Shown: positions 28,317 to 37,272, counted from the first letter of the stretch. The stretch: DNA of 64,000 nt from Pararcticibacter amylolyticus (GCF_003130405.1 NZ_QEAS01000004.1:245964-309963), one strand, 5' to 3'. The notes: generated from the sequence alone by a model not told the origin. Numbers and translations are program-made.

Positions 28317-29666
28317 ATGAACACGATCAACAGCATAGCAACAGCCATTAAGCCAAATCCGCTTTTAAAAATAAACGAGATCGTTGATCTTAACCGGCCT
28401 TTTGAATGGATTGAATATGATACTGCAATTCTTGTAGTCCACGGGATCGGAAACCAGCTCCCCATGGAGACGATCGACCAGTTTGGGAAAGGGCTCGTCA
28501 AGCAGCTGAAGGCTTGTTACGAAAGAACCACCGGCCAGTCTTTCTTCGAACATTTTGTAGTGGAGCATGTGATAGTGAATAAAAAGGCAGATGAAGGTGC
28601 ACGTGACTGGTTTGATAATGTAGTACGCATTCGCAAAAGAGATGATCTAACTGCTCCGGCCATTGACATATATGAATATTACTGGGCCTACTATACCGAA
28701 GGCAAGGCGGATTGGTCTGATATTAATCAGTGGTTGCAAGGCGTAGTAAAGGGTGCTGGTAAATTTTACAAGAGGAATATGGATTTTGCCAAAGCTGCCG
28801 GAGACCGGAGTCTGTTGACGTATTACCAAGGCCAGACTAACTGGAAATATTTCCTGTTTATTCGCTTGATAGCCCAGGTTGTTGTGGGAGGAAGACTATT
28901 AATCGACTTTATTGTAAAGCTTCTGTCGCTTGTGCCGGTATTGGGCTCGCTGATAGGAAGCTTCGTGTCGAATTATATAACAAGGGAGAAAAATGCCATT
29001 GCTAATATTCTGGGAGATGTGATTGTATACAATGTCACGGACACAAAATCGAAATACTACGCAGTTAGAAGAGAAATATTGGACGGGGCTGTAAGAGCCA
29101 TTAAATTTCTCCTCGAAAAGAAGAAAAGCGTGGCAGAGGCAGTTCAGGGTTTTGAGCAGGATGCTTATCCCTCAGTGATTGTGGCAGGCCATTCGTTGGG
29201 GAGCCAGGTGTCATATGATGCTTTGAACAGAATAAACTTTTTAATTAACAAAAATGGGATTAAGTGCAGGAGTGTTGGAGATAAGCTTAAAGGGTTTGTA
29301 ACCTTCGGTTGCCCGCTTGACAAGATCGCTTTCTTCCTCCGGGAGAATATTCCTGATGAGCAATTTGTGCGGCAACAATTATTAAACAATTTTCTTGGTT
29401 TTAAACAAAAGGGCTGGAATGCCGGAGTAGTGCAGCCAGAAGATTTCTTTCAAATCGAAAATACCCTTGTAAAGAATTTGGAGCAGGTAAAGTGGCGGAA
29501 TTACTATGATGAAAAGGACTACGTCAGCGGTAACCTCGATTATTACAGCGGACTCACTAATATCGATTGCCAATTTGACCGCAAGGAATTTTTTGCCTTT
29601 ACGCACGGAGACTACTGGACCTGCGACCTGTTCTATCAGGACTTTATCAATGAATTTCTCTCATGA
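28317..29666 (+). CDS. Membrane-associated alpha/beta hydrolase (lipase-like)
   Basis: 449 residues. The N-terminal strand and oxyanion region read DTAILVVHGIGNQLPM, and the nucleophile elbow is VIVAGHSLGSQVSYDAL (GxSxG, Ser about 295). Between them, at about residues 180-225, is a hydrophobic hairpin (FIRLIAQVVVGGRLLIDFIVKLLSLVPVLGSLIGSFV) long enough for two membrane passes. A C-terminal HGDYW may provide the catalytic His. No signal peptide. Family-level function is ester hydrolysis, perhaps of lipids. It stands alone between two AT-rich gaps with no clear operon partner. Confidence 0.75.
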   Translation: MNTINSIATAIKPNPLLKINEIVDLNRPFEWIEYDTAILVVHGIGNQLPMETIDQFGKGLVKQLKACYERTTGQSFFEHFVVEHVIVNKKADEGARDWFDNVVRIRKRDDLTAPAIDIYEYYWAYYTEGKADWSDINQWLQGVVKGAGKFYKRNMDFAKAAGDRSLLTYYQGQTNWKYFLFIRLIAQVVVGGRLLIDFIVKLLSLVPVLGSLIGSFVSNYITREKNAIANILGDVIVYNVTDTKSKYYAVRREILDGAVRAIKFLLEKKKSVAEAVQGFEQDAYPSVIVAGHSLGSQVSYDALNRINFLINKNGIKCRSVGDKLKGFVTFGCPLDKIAFFLRENIPDEQFVRQQLLNNFLGFKQKGWNAGVVQPEDFFQIENTLVKNLEQVKWRNYYDEKDYVSGNLDYYSGLTNIDCQFDRKEFFAFTHGDYWTCDLFYQDFINEFLS

Positions 29667-29885
29667 GGAGTTTCCTTTCTGCATCGGCCGTCAATGTAGT
29701 TAGAGAGAGATTATAATGCCCTTTACGATCCTGGATTTTTTTACCCGAAATATAAAATTGAGACGATTAGACAAAAGATTGAACAGATAATATAAGATTC
29801 ATTCGTTTAATTTGGTTATAAATAGGTCTCAGCGAGAAATTACGGTACCAGGCAAGTGGTGTGTGTGTTTATAGAACTAACTTTT

Positions 29886-30113
29886 ATGAAGCTGAAACGG
29901 TATTTTTTGTTAGGGGGCTTAATTATTTCGTGCCATACTTTTACTCAAAAACCACACACAGGATTTATGTCAAAGAATAGTGCATCAACAGTAAGTAAAA
30001 CTGCTGATGGCAAATTAGTCTATAAAACTGATAAAAATACACCAATCAGAAATTCAGTCCCTAATAATCTGATGGAAAGGCACCAAGGGTGGCAATATCA
30101 TGTTAAGACCTAA
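29886..30113 (+). CDS. Small exported protein, hypothetical
   Basis: 75 residues from the ATG at 29886 (an upstream GTG at 29856 is less likely). MKLKRYFLLGGLIISCHTFTQ is a signal peptide or lipoprotein signal (IISC). The mature part is short and hydrophilic with KTADGKLVYKTDKNTP. No family recognised. Confidence 0.5.
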   Translation: MKLKRYFLLGGLIISCHTFTQKPHTGFMSKNSASTVSKTADGKLVYKTDKNTPIRNSVPNNLMERHQGWQYHVKT

Positions 30114-30288
30114 AGACATATCCTACCGTTAAACACACTTAATTAGCTGGTCTCATTCATTTAAAACCGGAAGGAGGATAACTGTTATGTCATAATTCTA
30201 TATTTCCCGATACAATCTGCTAAAGTTAAAAAAGACACACATATCAATTTTACCGTTATTAGTATTTATTAACCAATTTTCTGATATT

Positions 30289-31635
30289 ATGGAGAAACGA
30301 CGAGATTTTATTAAAAAAGTGGCTGTTGCATCGGCCGGAGTAATAGCAGGCAACAGCCTGTTCGGCATGAGCGCAAAAAGTTACCGGAATATTATAGGAG
30401 CTAACGAACGCATACACCTTGCCATCATCGGCCTGAATGGACGCGGCTCTACCATGGCCGGCACTTTCGCAAGGCAAAAGAATGCAGAGATATCGACACT
30501 TTGCGACGTTGATACCCGCGTTTTTGCCAAAGCACTGAAATCTGTAGCCTCAAACAAACAAATAAGCGTCCCAAAAACCGAAGGCGACTGCCGCAAGGTG
30601 ATGCAGGATAAGAATATTGATGCCATCTACATCGCCACGCCCGATCACTGGCACACACCTCTTACCATTATGGGTTGTCAGGCCGGGAAACATGTATATG
30701 TGGAGAAGCCTCTAAGTCATAACCCGCACGAGGGCGAACTGGCTATTGCCGCTGCCCGTAAATATAACAGGGTAGTGCAAATGGGGGCTCAACGTCGTTC
30801 GGCTCCGGTACTGACCGAAGGTATACAGCAACTGCACGAAGGGATCATTGGTCGCGTTTACTATGCCAAGACCTGGTATACTAACGACCGTAAAGCTACT
30901 TTCCTGACCCCCGGTACTGCGCCTGCAGAGTTAAATTACGACCTGTGGCAAGGCCCGGCACCGCGTCTGGCTTATCAAAATGGGCTGATCCATTACAACT
31001 GGCATTGGTTTTGGCATTGGGGAACCGGCGAAGCGCTGAACAATGGAACCCATGAAGTTGATATAGCCCGCTGGGGATTAGGGGTTGATTATCCCATAAA
31101 AGTAAGCTCCTCGGGCGGACGCTACGCGTTTAAGGACGATTGGCAAACACCGGATACGCAGGTGGTAACACTGGAATATCCCGACAGGAAAATGATCATG
31201 TGGGAAAGCAGCAGTGCCAACGGGCGAAGAATTGAAGGGGATGAGCGCGGGGTTATCTTTTACGGCGAGAATGGAAGCCTGAGCACCGGGAACGACGCTT
31301 ACAAGGTTTTCGATCTGAAGGGCAAGCTGACAAAAGAAGTGGCCTCCAAAGATAAGGAAGAAACTATGCAGGGCCGTAATACAGCCACTGTCAGCCTGAG
31401 TTTGGATAGTATGCATGCGGCTGATTTCTTGGATGCAATACGTCAGAACCGCAAGCCAAACTGCGATGTGGAGACCGGGCATAAAAGTATTATCGGTATG
31501 CAGCTCAGCAACATTGCATGGCGAGTGGGCCGCGAACTGCGTCTTGACCCCAAAAACGGTCACATCCTGAATGATCCTGAGGCTGAAAAGCTATGGAAGC
31601 GTAGCTACGAGCCAGGTTGGGAACCCAAGGTTTAA
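30289..31635 (+). CDS. Tat-exported Gfo/Idh/MocA family oxidoreductase
   Basis: 448 residues. N-terminal twin-arginine signal KRRDFIKKVAVASAGVIAGN. Rossmann domain starts at HLAIIGLNGRG, followed by DAIYIATPDHWH and the family hallmark EKPLSHNPHEGELAIAAA (Lys in EKP). The C-terminal domain has the His-rich HYNWHWFWHWGTGEALNNGTHEVDIARWGLG. Proteins of this group use tightly bound NAD(P) to oxidise, reduce or rearrange sugars; export by Tat fits folding with cofactor in the cytoplasm. The next gene (31 bp on) encodes a secreted TIM-barrel isomerase, suggesting a periplasmic sugar-modifying pair. Confidence 0.92.
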   Translation: MEKRRDFIKKVAVASAGVIAGNSLFGMSAKSYRNIIGANERIHLAIIGLNGRGSTMAGTFARQKNAEISTLCDVDTRVFAKALKSVASNKQISVPKTEGDCRKVMQDKNIDAIYIATPDHWHTPLTIMGCQAGKHVYVEKPLSHNPHEGELAIAAARKYNRVVQMGAQRRSAPVLTEGIQQLHEGIIGRVYYAKTWYTNDRKATFLTPGTAPAELNYDLWQGPAPRLAYQNGLIHYNWHWFWHWGTGEALNNGTHEVDIARWGLGVDYPIKVSSSGGRYAFKDDWQTPDTQVVTLEYPDRKMIMWESSSANGRRIEGDERGVIFYGENGSLSTGNDAYKVFDLKGKLTKEVASKDKEETMQGRNTATVSLSLDSMHAADFLDAIRQNRKPNCDVETGHKSIIGMQLSNIAWRVGRELRLDPKNGHILNDPEAEKLWKRSYEPGWEPKV

Positions 31636-31666
31636 TGAATTAACGACTAAATATCAATTTCAAAGT

Positions 31667-32536
31667 ATGATCCGTCACCTGAAAAAAGGATTACTAACGC
31701 TGTTTTTAATAACAGGTCTAACCAGTGGCCAGACGTTCGCCCAAAAACAATTATTCCCGGAAGCGCCGGGTATGGTTTCGTACACTTACAGAAATCAGTT
31801 TGCTCAGGATGTGCCCGGAACGCTGGATGTGTTAAAAGGACTCGGGATAACTGATATCGAATTTTCGAGCCTGTTTAAACAAACCCCTGACGGCTTACGC
31901 AAAATGTGCGATGCCAGGGGAATCAAATGTTCGTCGTACGGTGTGAGTTATGAAGATCTGGTAAATAAGACTGATGAAGTGGGAAAGGCTGCCTTAACTC
32001 TGGGTGCAAAGTATGTCAGGATATCCAGTATCCCCCACAAAGGCGCTTTCACATTAGAGAATGCTAAACAGGCGGTTGCCGATTTTAATAAGTACGGCAA
32101 GCTGTTAAAAGATAAGTACGGCCTTACTTTCATTTATCACAATCACGGTTTCGAGTTTGAACCTTACCAGGATGGTACACTGTATGACTACCTGCTGAAA
32201 AATACCGATCCCAAATATGTAGGCATGGAACTTGATATCCTCTGGGCATTTTTTCCGGGGCAGGATCCTGCGCAACTGCTGGCGAAATACAGCAACCGCT
32301 ATAAGGCCCTTCACATGAAGGATCTGAAGAAAGGTGTTGAACGTGGCAGCCTTTCGGGGACTACAGCGAAGGATAATGATGTGATTTTAGGCACCGGTCA
32401 GATTGATATTCCGGCTGTGATAAAAGCAGCGCGTAAAGCCGGCGTAAAACATTATTATATTGAGGACGAAAGCAGTTCAGCCGTTACTCAGGTGCCTGAG
32501 AGTATAAAATATCTTAATAGCTTAAAAAAAGATTAA
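31667..32536 (+). CDS. Secreted sugar phosphate isomerase/epimerase-like TIM-barrel protein
   Basis: 289 residues from the ATG at 31667; the track-long reading from 31571 runs inside the previous gene. A signal peptide is evident (LLTLFLITGLTSGQTFAQ). The xylose-isomerase-like TIM barrel has metal ligands in FIYHNHGFEFEP, MELDILWAFFPG, ALHMKDLKKG and YYIEDESS. Many such exported proteins are paired with Gfo/Idh/MocA oxidoreductases in Bacteroidota and act on free sugars or glycosides. Ends before a strong terminator. Confidence 0.88.
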   Translation: MIRHLKKGLLTLFLITGLTSGQTFAQKQLFPEAPGMVSYTYRNQFAQDVPGTLDVLKGLGITDIEFSSLFKQTPDGLRKMCDARGIKCSSYGVSYEDLVNKTDEVGKAALTLGAKYVRISSIPHKGAFTLENAKQAVADFNKYGKLLKDKYGLTFIYHNHGFEFEPYQDGTLYDYLLKNTDPKYVGMELDILWAFFPGQDPAQLLAKYSNRYKALHMKDLKKGVERGSLSGTTAKDNDVILGTGQIDIPAVIKAARKAGVKHYYIEDESSSAVTQVPESIKYLNSLKKD

Positions 32537-32630
32537 ACATTGGCCCGCGTGACGGCGATGAGCTTAAACTGGGGTACTGATAGCGGTAAGCTGTATAAAA
32601 TAAGCAAGAAGTAATTTAAATGATCTGTAT

Positions 32631-32662
32631 AAATAATGGCGCCTCGCCAGGCGCCATTATTT
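32631..32662. terminator. Strong bidirectional terminator
   Basis: A perfect 13-bp stem (32631-32643 with 32650-32662) with GGCGCC core, loop TCGCCA and A/T ends. It lies between the TIM-barrel gene and the convergent HxlR gene. Confidence 0.85.
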
Positions 32663-32673
32663 ATTCCTATTCT

Positions 32674-33000
32674 TTAGTTAACATACTCAAGTCCCCACTT
32701 ATGTAATTCATTAATAATTGGCTCTAACTTTTCTCCTTTCGTGGTCAGGGTATATTCTACCGTAGGAGGTACGGTTGCAAAAACTTTCCTGGAGACAATT
32801 CCATTCGCCTCCATATTCTTCAATTCCTTTACCAGCATCCGGGTATTTATGTTCGGGATAAGCCGCTCTAATTCGCTGAAACGCCTTGTGCCCGGGAATA
32901 AGGCATAGATAATTGACATAGACCACTTTCCGCCGATTATGCTCAGGATTTCCTGCAGCGCACATCTTTCATTACTTTTTTTTATTTTTTTATCAATCAT
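32674..33000 (-). CDS. HxlR family winged-helix transcriptional regulator
   Basis: 108 residues. HxlR signature: CALQEILSIIGGKWSMSIIYAL with the conserved N-terminal Cys (redox/aldehyde sensing in HypR and YodB relatives), RRFSELERLIPNINTRMLVKELKNMEANGIV, and the wing ending VEYTLTTKGEKLEPII. It is divergent from an SDR gene with 111 bp between the starts, which holds repeated TTTACTTT half-sites, and probably represses that SDR/aldo-keto reductase unit. Confidence 0.92.
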   Translation of the reverse strand: MIDKKIKKSNERCALQEILSIIGGKWSMSIIYALFPGTRRFSELERLIPNINTRMLVKELKNMEANGIVSRKVFATVPPTVEYTLTTKGEKLEPIINELHKWGLEYVN

Positions 33001-33023
33001 AAGTACCTGATCCTGTTTAAAGC

Positions 33024-33090
33024 TTTACTTTATGGCATTACTGTACATTCGTGTAAGTACTTTCAAAAGTAAAGTAATGTATTTTACTTT
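33024..33090. promoter_or_regulatory. Candidate HxlR operator region
   Basis: Three copies of an 8-bp half-site: TTTACTTT at 33024-33031, its inverse AAAGTAAA at 33066-33073, and TTTACTTT at 33083-33090. The last two form an inverted repeat with 9-bp spacing just ahead of the SDR start; a GTAC...GTAC pair lies between. HxlR regulators bind such short AT-rich inverted repeats. Confidence 0.6.
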
Positions 33091-33111
33091 GCAACTCATT
33101 CTAAAAACAAC

Positions 33112-33885
33112 ATGGAAAATTCATTAAAAGGACAGGTCGCCCTGGTAACAGGAGGAACAAAAGGTATCGGAAAAGCGATTGCCGATAAGTTAAGCAGTGC
33201 AGGTGCTGAAGTGGTAGTAACTGCACGAACAGCACCGGCCGAGAACCCGAACGGTCATTATTTCATACCGGCAGACCTTACACAAGCGGAAGATGCAGAA
33301 ACGATAGCGATAGAAATTTTGAGAAAATACGGCAGGATAGACATTATCATCAATAATGCAGGTGCTAATTTAAGCCCCGGTGGTGGCTTCAGTACGCTTT
33401 CGGATGAACATTGGTACAACGACTGGCAGTTGAATTTCATGTCGGTTGTGCGCATCAATAAAGCCTTATTGCCTGCAATGACCGAACAGAGAAGTGGTGT
33501 AATCATCAACATTTCGACAGGTGCGGCAAAGCAACCGATCTGGGGGATGACCATGTCGTACTCATCTGCAAAAGCAGCATTGAATGCATACAGCAAGGCG
33601 CTGGCGGGTGAACTGGGTCCCAAAGGCATACGTGTAAACGTAGTTTCTCCAGGGGTAGTAAAAACGCCCTTAATGCTTGATTTTATTGAGAACCTGGCAA
33701 AGTCATCAAATAGTACGGTAGAAGAAGTATTTCAGGGGGTAATGGACAAGGTCGGCGTGCCTTTAGGCAGAATGGCCGAGCCCGAAGAAATCGCCGGCCT
33801 TGTAGCATTTCTTGTTTCGCCGGAAGCGAAATATATTACGGGGACGAATTATTCAGTCGATGGTGGTGCTGCCCCTTCGGTATAA
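33112..33885 (+). CDS. Short-chain dehydrogenase/reductase
   Basis: 257 residues, classical SDR: TGGTKGIGKAIAD cofactor loop, NNAGANLSPGG, catalytic Ser in INISTGAAKQ, YSSAKAAL with Tyr/Lys, and the C-terminal GTNYSVDGGAAPS typical of the FabG-like subgroup. Arg in VVTARTAP suggests NADPH. It is divergent from an HxlR regulator and followed after 90 bp by an aldo-keto reductase and then an AraC gene, which together suggest handling of reactive carbonyl compounds. Confidence 0.92.
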   Translation: MENSLKGQVALVTGGTKGIGKAIADKLSSAGAEVVVTARTAPAENPNGHYFIPADLTQAEDAETIAIEILRKYGRIDIIINNAGANLSPGGGFSTLSDEHWYNDWQLNFMSVVRINKALLPAMTEQRSGVIINISTGAAKQPIWGMTMSYSSAKAALNAYSKALAGELGPKGIRVNVVSPGVVKTPLMLDFIENLAKSSNSTVEEVFQGVMDKVGVPLGRMAEPEEIAGLVAFLVSPEAKYITGTNYSVDGGAAPSV

Positions 33886-33975
33886 AGTTGCTTTTTCTAT
33901 AGCTTTCCTTGATTTGCTTACAAGCTTCAGGGGTTTGCATACATGTATCAGATTTGGCTTACCGACCTTTGAATC

Positions 33976-34980
33976 ATGGAAATAAAACAAGTTGCATTGG
34001 GCAGCCAGGGATTGGTTGTGCCGGTGATTGGCCTGGGCTGCATGGGCATGACGGGCTTTGAAGAGGGACATATGTACGGCCCTGCGGATGAGCAGGAGGC
34101 CATTGCGACGATTCACCGTTCGCTCGAACTGGGTGGTAATTTTCTCGATACTGCCGATCTGTACGGGCCGCTGAAGAATGAGCAGCTCATAGCGAAGGCA
34201 ATCAGCGGTAAACGCGATCAGTATATTCTGGCCACCAAGTTTGGCTGGGAAATCGATGACAACAATAAGGTGACCTGGGCCATCAACGGCAAAAAGGACT
34301 ATGTGAAGAAATCCCTTGAGCGTTCGCTAAAGAATCTCAATACGGATTACATCGATCTGTATTACCTGCACCGCCTGGATAAAAATACGCCGGTAGAGGA
34401 AACGGTTGAAGCCATGGCGGAGCTTGTTAAAGAAGGTAAGGTAGGCTATATCGGTCTGTCTGAGGTATCGTCTGAAACGGTTAAGCGTGCACATGCTGTA
34501 CACCCTGTTACTGCGGTACAAAGTGAGTATTCTTTATTTGAACGGACAGTGGAAGAACGCGGAGTGTTAGTAACGTTAAATGAACTTGGTATCGGGTTTG
34601 TAGCTTACTCACCATTGGGCCGCGGTTTTTTGTCGGGACAGATCAAAAACATCGACGATCTGCCGGAGAATGATTTTCGCAGGGCGATCCCGCGTTTCCA
34701 GGGCGAAATGTTTAATAAGAATATTGAACTGGTTAAGGCAATTGAAGACATTGCAGAAGTAAAGAACGTGACTTCTTCACAACTGGCATTGGCCTGGATC
34801 ATGAGTAAGGGGATTGTACCGATCCCGGGAACGAAACGCAGAAAATACCTGGAGCAAAACCTTGCTGCGACTACTATTGAGCTGACAGAGGCTGATCTTT
34901 TGCAACTGGAAAGCATAGTCCCTTTAGGTACAGATACTGGTGCACCTTATGATGAGTTCAGTATGGGTTTAATTGATTAA
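33976..34980 (+). CDS. Aldo/keto reductase
   Basis: 334 residues. The AKR tetrad is visible: Asp and Tyr in NFLDTADLYGP, Lys in ILATKFGWE, His in IDLYYLHRLD. C-terminal NADPH-binding segment IPIPGTKRRKYLEQNLAA. It resembles the AKR13/YakC-like group that reduces aldehydes with NADPH. Same strand and close to SDR upstream and AraC downstream (8-bp gap to the latter's ATG). Confidence 0.93.
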   Translation: MEIKQVALGSQGLVVPVIGLGCMGMTGFEEGHMYGPADEQEAIATIHRSLELGGNFLDTADLYGPLKNEQLIAKAISGKRDQYILATKFGWEIDDNNKVTWAINGKKDYVKKSLERSLKNLNTDYIDLYYLHRLDKNTPVEETVEAMAELVKEGKVGYIGLSEVSSETVKRAHAVHPVTAVQSEYSLFERTVEERGVLVTLNELGIGFVAYSPLGRGFLSGQIKNIDDLPENDFRRAIPRFQGEMFNKNIELVKAIEDIAEVKNVTSSQLALAWIMSKGIVPIPGTKRRKYLEQNLAATTIELTEADLLQLESIVPLGTDTGAPYDEFSMGLID

Positions 34981-34988
34981 ATTTGTTT

Positions 34989-35876
34989 ATGAACGCCATT
35001 AATTCCATATCAGAATTTCACCGGCTGCTGTCGCTGCCCCAACCCCGCCATCCGCTGGTGAGCGTGATCAACCTGGCTGAAAGCGTCTTTTTGGAAGACG
35101 AGATCTGGAAAGGTTTTGTTAACCGCTTTTATTGCGTGGCGCTCAAACGGGAAGCCAAAGGCAAGATCAGGTACGGCCAGCAGCATTATGATTATGATAA
35201 AGGGGTATTAAGCTTTACCGCGCCTAACCAGGTGCAACAACTGGACTTGCAAAATATGGAATGCGGGTCCGGTTATCTCCTGATCTTTCATCCCGACTTT
35301 CTGTTGCAGCATCCTTTGGCAAGCAGTATTCATCACTACGGTTTTTTTGATTACGCCGTTAACGAAGCGCTGCATCTGTCGGCCGAAGAAGAGGATGATC
35401 TGATCACTATTCTCAATAAGATTGATAAGGAATGCCGGCATATCGATAAGTATACCCAGGAGATCATTCTGACGCAGATCGAGAGCCTGCTAAAATATTC
35501 AAACCGTTTTTATGAGCGGCAGTTTTTAACCCGCAAGAATAATAATTCGGCTCTGCTGACCAGGTTTGAGCAGTTGATCGATGATTACTTTGAAAGCGAA
35601 GTACAGGGTTTGCTCACCGTACAATATATTGCTGCTCAAATGAACCTGTCGCCGAACTACCTGAGTGACCTGCTCCGGGTCCATACCGGGCAGAACACCC
35701 AGCAGCATATTCATGAAAAGCTGATCGCGAAGGCCAAAGAGAAACTTTCAACGACCAGTCTCTCTGTTAGCGAGATCGCCTATGCCCTGGGCTTTGAGCA
35801 TGCACAATCGTTCAGCACGCTTTTCAAAAAGAAGACGAATTTATCGCCGCTTGAATTTCGTCAGGCTTTTAATTGA
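34989..35876 (+). CDS. AraC family transcriptional regulator
   Basis: 295 residues from the ATG at 34989; the in-frame TTG at 34983 is passed over. C-terminal AraC domain: VQYIAAQMNLSPNYLSDLLRVHTGQNTQQHIHEKL, then VSEIAYALGFEHAQSFSTLFKKKTNLSPLEFRQ. The N-terminal domain contains the FHPDFLLQHPLA stretch common in this subgroup. It directly follows the aldo-keto reductase and is probably co-transcribed with it as local regulator. Confidence 0.9.
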   Translation: MNAINSISEFHRLLSLPQPRHPLVSVINLAESVFLEDEIWKGFVNRFYCVALKREAKGKIRYGQQHYDYDKGVLSFTAPNQVQQLDLQNMECGSGYLLIFHPDFLLQHPLASSIHHYGFFDYAVNEALHLSAEEEDDLITILNKIDKECRHIDKYTQEIILTQIESLLKYSNRFYERQFLTRKNNNSALLTRFEQLIDDYFESEVQGLLTVQYIAAQMNLSPNYLSDLLRVHTGQNTQQHIHEKLIAKAKEKLSTTSLSVSEIAYALGFEHAQSFSTLFKKKTNLSPLEFRQAFN

Positions 35877-35903
35877 TTGCAGGAGTTAAACCGGAAATCA
35901 TAA

Positions 35904-35935
35904 TATCCCCCGCAGCTGAATGGTTGCGAGGGATA
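35904..35935 (+). terminator. Hairpin after AraC gene
   Basis: TATCCCCCGCA (35904-35914) pairs with TGCGAGGGATA (35925-35935), one mismatch, 10-nt loop. It follows the AraC stop by 27 bp. No strong T run. Confidence 0.5.
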
Positions 35936-36068
35936 GATTTGATGTGCGCTGGTAATTGTTAGATGAATCGCCAGAATTAGCAAGAACCTATGTCCTCTAA
36001 CATGGGGTGTGTTGATTTGAGTTTTTTTGCGCCGGTTCAACATGTCTTCCAAGTCTTCTTGTTATGCG

Positions 36069-36120
36069 TTGCAATAATGTTGCAATTGTAGGTGAAAATA
36101 TATTTGCAATACAGTTGCAT
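36069..36120 (+). promoter_or_regulatory. Two TTGCAA-n5-TTGCAW operators overlapping a -7 box, upstream of MerC gene
   Basis: Site 1: TTGCAATAATGTTGCAA, 36069-36085. Site 2: TTGCAATACAGTTGCAT, 36104-36120. The Bacteroidota -7 element TATATTTG (36099-36106) runs into site 2, so a bound repressor would block RNA polymerase. The same operator/-7 arrangement recurs at 38335-38356. Metal-sensing Fur-family repressors such as Zur are the likeliest binders; this is inference. Confidence 0.7.
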
Positions 36121-36136
36121 TAGTTATTTTTGTCAG

Positions 36137-36523
36137 ATGAAATCATATAAAATAACCGGGCGGCTTGACAGAGCAGGTATGACTGCCAGTGCGATGTGCG
36201 CAGTCCATTGTGCTTTGCTTCCCATGGTCATCACGCTGCTGCCGCTATGGGGACTTGAGTTTCTCGCAGAAGAATGGGTCGAACTTTTTATGATCGGACT
36301 GGCTCTGATTATTGGCGTAATATCGTTGAGTGTATCCTTTAAAAAGCACCATCGAAGAAAGATGCCTTTGCTGCTCCTGGCGGTCGGTTTTGGGTTCATT
36401 CTGCTCGGGCATTTATCATATTCAGAGCTTTTGGAACCGATCCTGATTCCCCTGGGAGGTTTGACAATTGCAGCTTCCCACTATATTAACTGGAGGTTTT
36501 CTGCATGCAGGATGCATCCGTAA
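36137..36523 (+). CDS. MerC domain-containing membrane protein
   Basis: 128 residues from the ATG at 36137. Four hydrophobic helices; the first carries the MerC metal motif SAMCAVHCALLP (CxxxC). MerC proteins move soft metal ions (Hg2+ or, in Bacteroidota zinc-regulated loci, probably Zn2+) across the inner membrane. There are no other mer genes here, and the promoter has a TTGCAA-type operator shared with the small Cys/His protein gene at 38381, so a role in homeostasis of an essential metal is more likely than mercury resistance. Confidence 0.85.
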   Translation: MKSYKITGRLDRAGMTASAMCAVHCALLPMVITLLPLWGLEFLAEEWVELFMIGLALIIGVISLSVSFKKHHRRKMPLLLLAVGFGFILLGHLSYSELLEPILIPLGGLTIAASHYINWRFSACRMHP

Positions 36524-36687
36524 GTTAAGAGTAACATATTAGTTATCTTCAATAACCAAATGAATGCCCCAGGTAAGCTATGAGGTATTGCATTGCTGCA
36601 TAACAGCGAGGTGCAGGATAAGCTTTACAAAAGAATACGTTAATAAACATTGAAGGCACAGGAAGACGATAATACATCCGAAACGAA

Positions 36688-36816
36688 ATGAGGAAAAAAA
36701 TTATTGCCGCGGCAGCACTGATTGCAATTACCACTCTTAACCCATCCTGTAAGCACGGGAAGCAAACGCAGGAACATGTGTACTGTAAACATCTTTTTCA
36801 GGATTTGAAGAAATGA
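36688..36816 (+). CDS. Very small lipoprotein (42 aa)
   Basis: A short ORF with ATG start and a textbook lipoprotein signal: MRKK, hydrophobic AAAALIAITTL, lipobox NPSC. The mature tail has only 22 residues and contains His/Cys (EHVYCKHLF). It is followed by a perfect terminator hairpin at 36856, which supports it being the end of a real transcript. Bacteroidota genomes often have such peptides. Function unknown. Confidence 0.5.
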   Translation: MRKKIIAAAALIAITTLNPSCKHGKQTQEHVYCKHLFQDLKK

Positions 36817-36855
36817 AAAAAGACATCGCGGTTTAGCTTGTGAACCGTGAAAAGC

Positions 36856-36887
36856 AAAAGAAGCACGGCGTCGGCCGTGCTTCTTTT
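36856..36887. terminator. Perfect 14-bp bidirectional terminator
   Basis: Arms 36856-36869 and 36874-36887 are exact complements with the tetraloop GTCG; ends are AAAA and TTTT, giving T runs on both strands. It is 40 bp past the small lipoprotein stop and 18 bp from the convergent histone-like gene. Confidence 0.9.
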
Positions 36888-36904
36888 GAGAAGAGGCCTG
36901 TTAC

Positions 36905-37084
36905 TTACTTCTCCTTGTTTTTAATCTCGGTTACTTCTTTACGAATGTCTGTTGCTATCGTTTTAACCTCTTGCATACCATTCCGCAGGCGGGTGCCAGC
37001 AGCTTTGTTTCCTTTTTCGTAGAAGGCCTGTGCTTCTTTTTCGATGGAACTTACCAGTTCTTTTAATTTTTGAAAATTTTCCAT
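36905..37084 (-). CDS. Histone H1-like DNA-binding protein (Hc1 family)
   Basis: 59 residues from the ATG at 37084 (an in-frame TTG at 37090 is rejected). Sequence pattern MENFQKLKELVSSIEKEAQAFYEKGNKAAGTR then LRNGMQEVKTIATDIRKEV matches the short Bacteroidota histone H1-like proteins: an amphipathic helix, the conserved KGNKAAGTR loop and a Lys-rich end. Expected to bind DNA and compact the nucleoid. Monocistronic with its own terminator. Confidence 0.85.
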   Translation of the reverse strand: MENFQKLKELVSSIEKEAQAFYEKGNKAAGTRLRNGMQEVKTIATDIRKEVTEIKNKEK

Positions 37085-37272
37085 AATCAATGTTTAATTC
37101 AAATATTAAAAAAATGTTTTAGCAGGGGAGGAGGATTATTTAAGGTGGAACTGTTTCAATGTGCAGTTTAGTGTACCCGCTCACCTTTTATCTTACTAAT
37201 TAAGGGCTTCTGATATTAAAGTTCCGCTGGTAGTGATGCCACTTTTGTATTTTCTTTGCTTATATCTTCAAT

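Noticed and set aside
30168-30195. Shine-Dalgarno-like GGAAGGAGG followed by ATG
   Set aside because: The ATG is followed by TCA TAA, a two-codon ORF; strong SD sites are not typical of this phylum and the true downstream start is at 30289.
31571-31666. Longer N-terminus for the TIM-barrel isomerase
   Set aside because: It would run inside the oxidoreductase gene and bury a clear signal peptide that begins at 31667.
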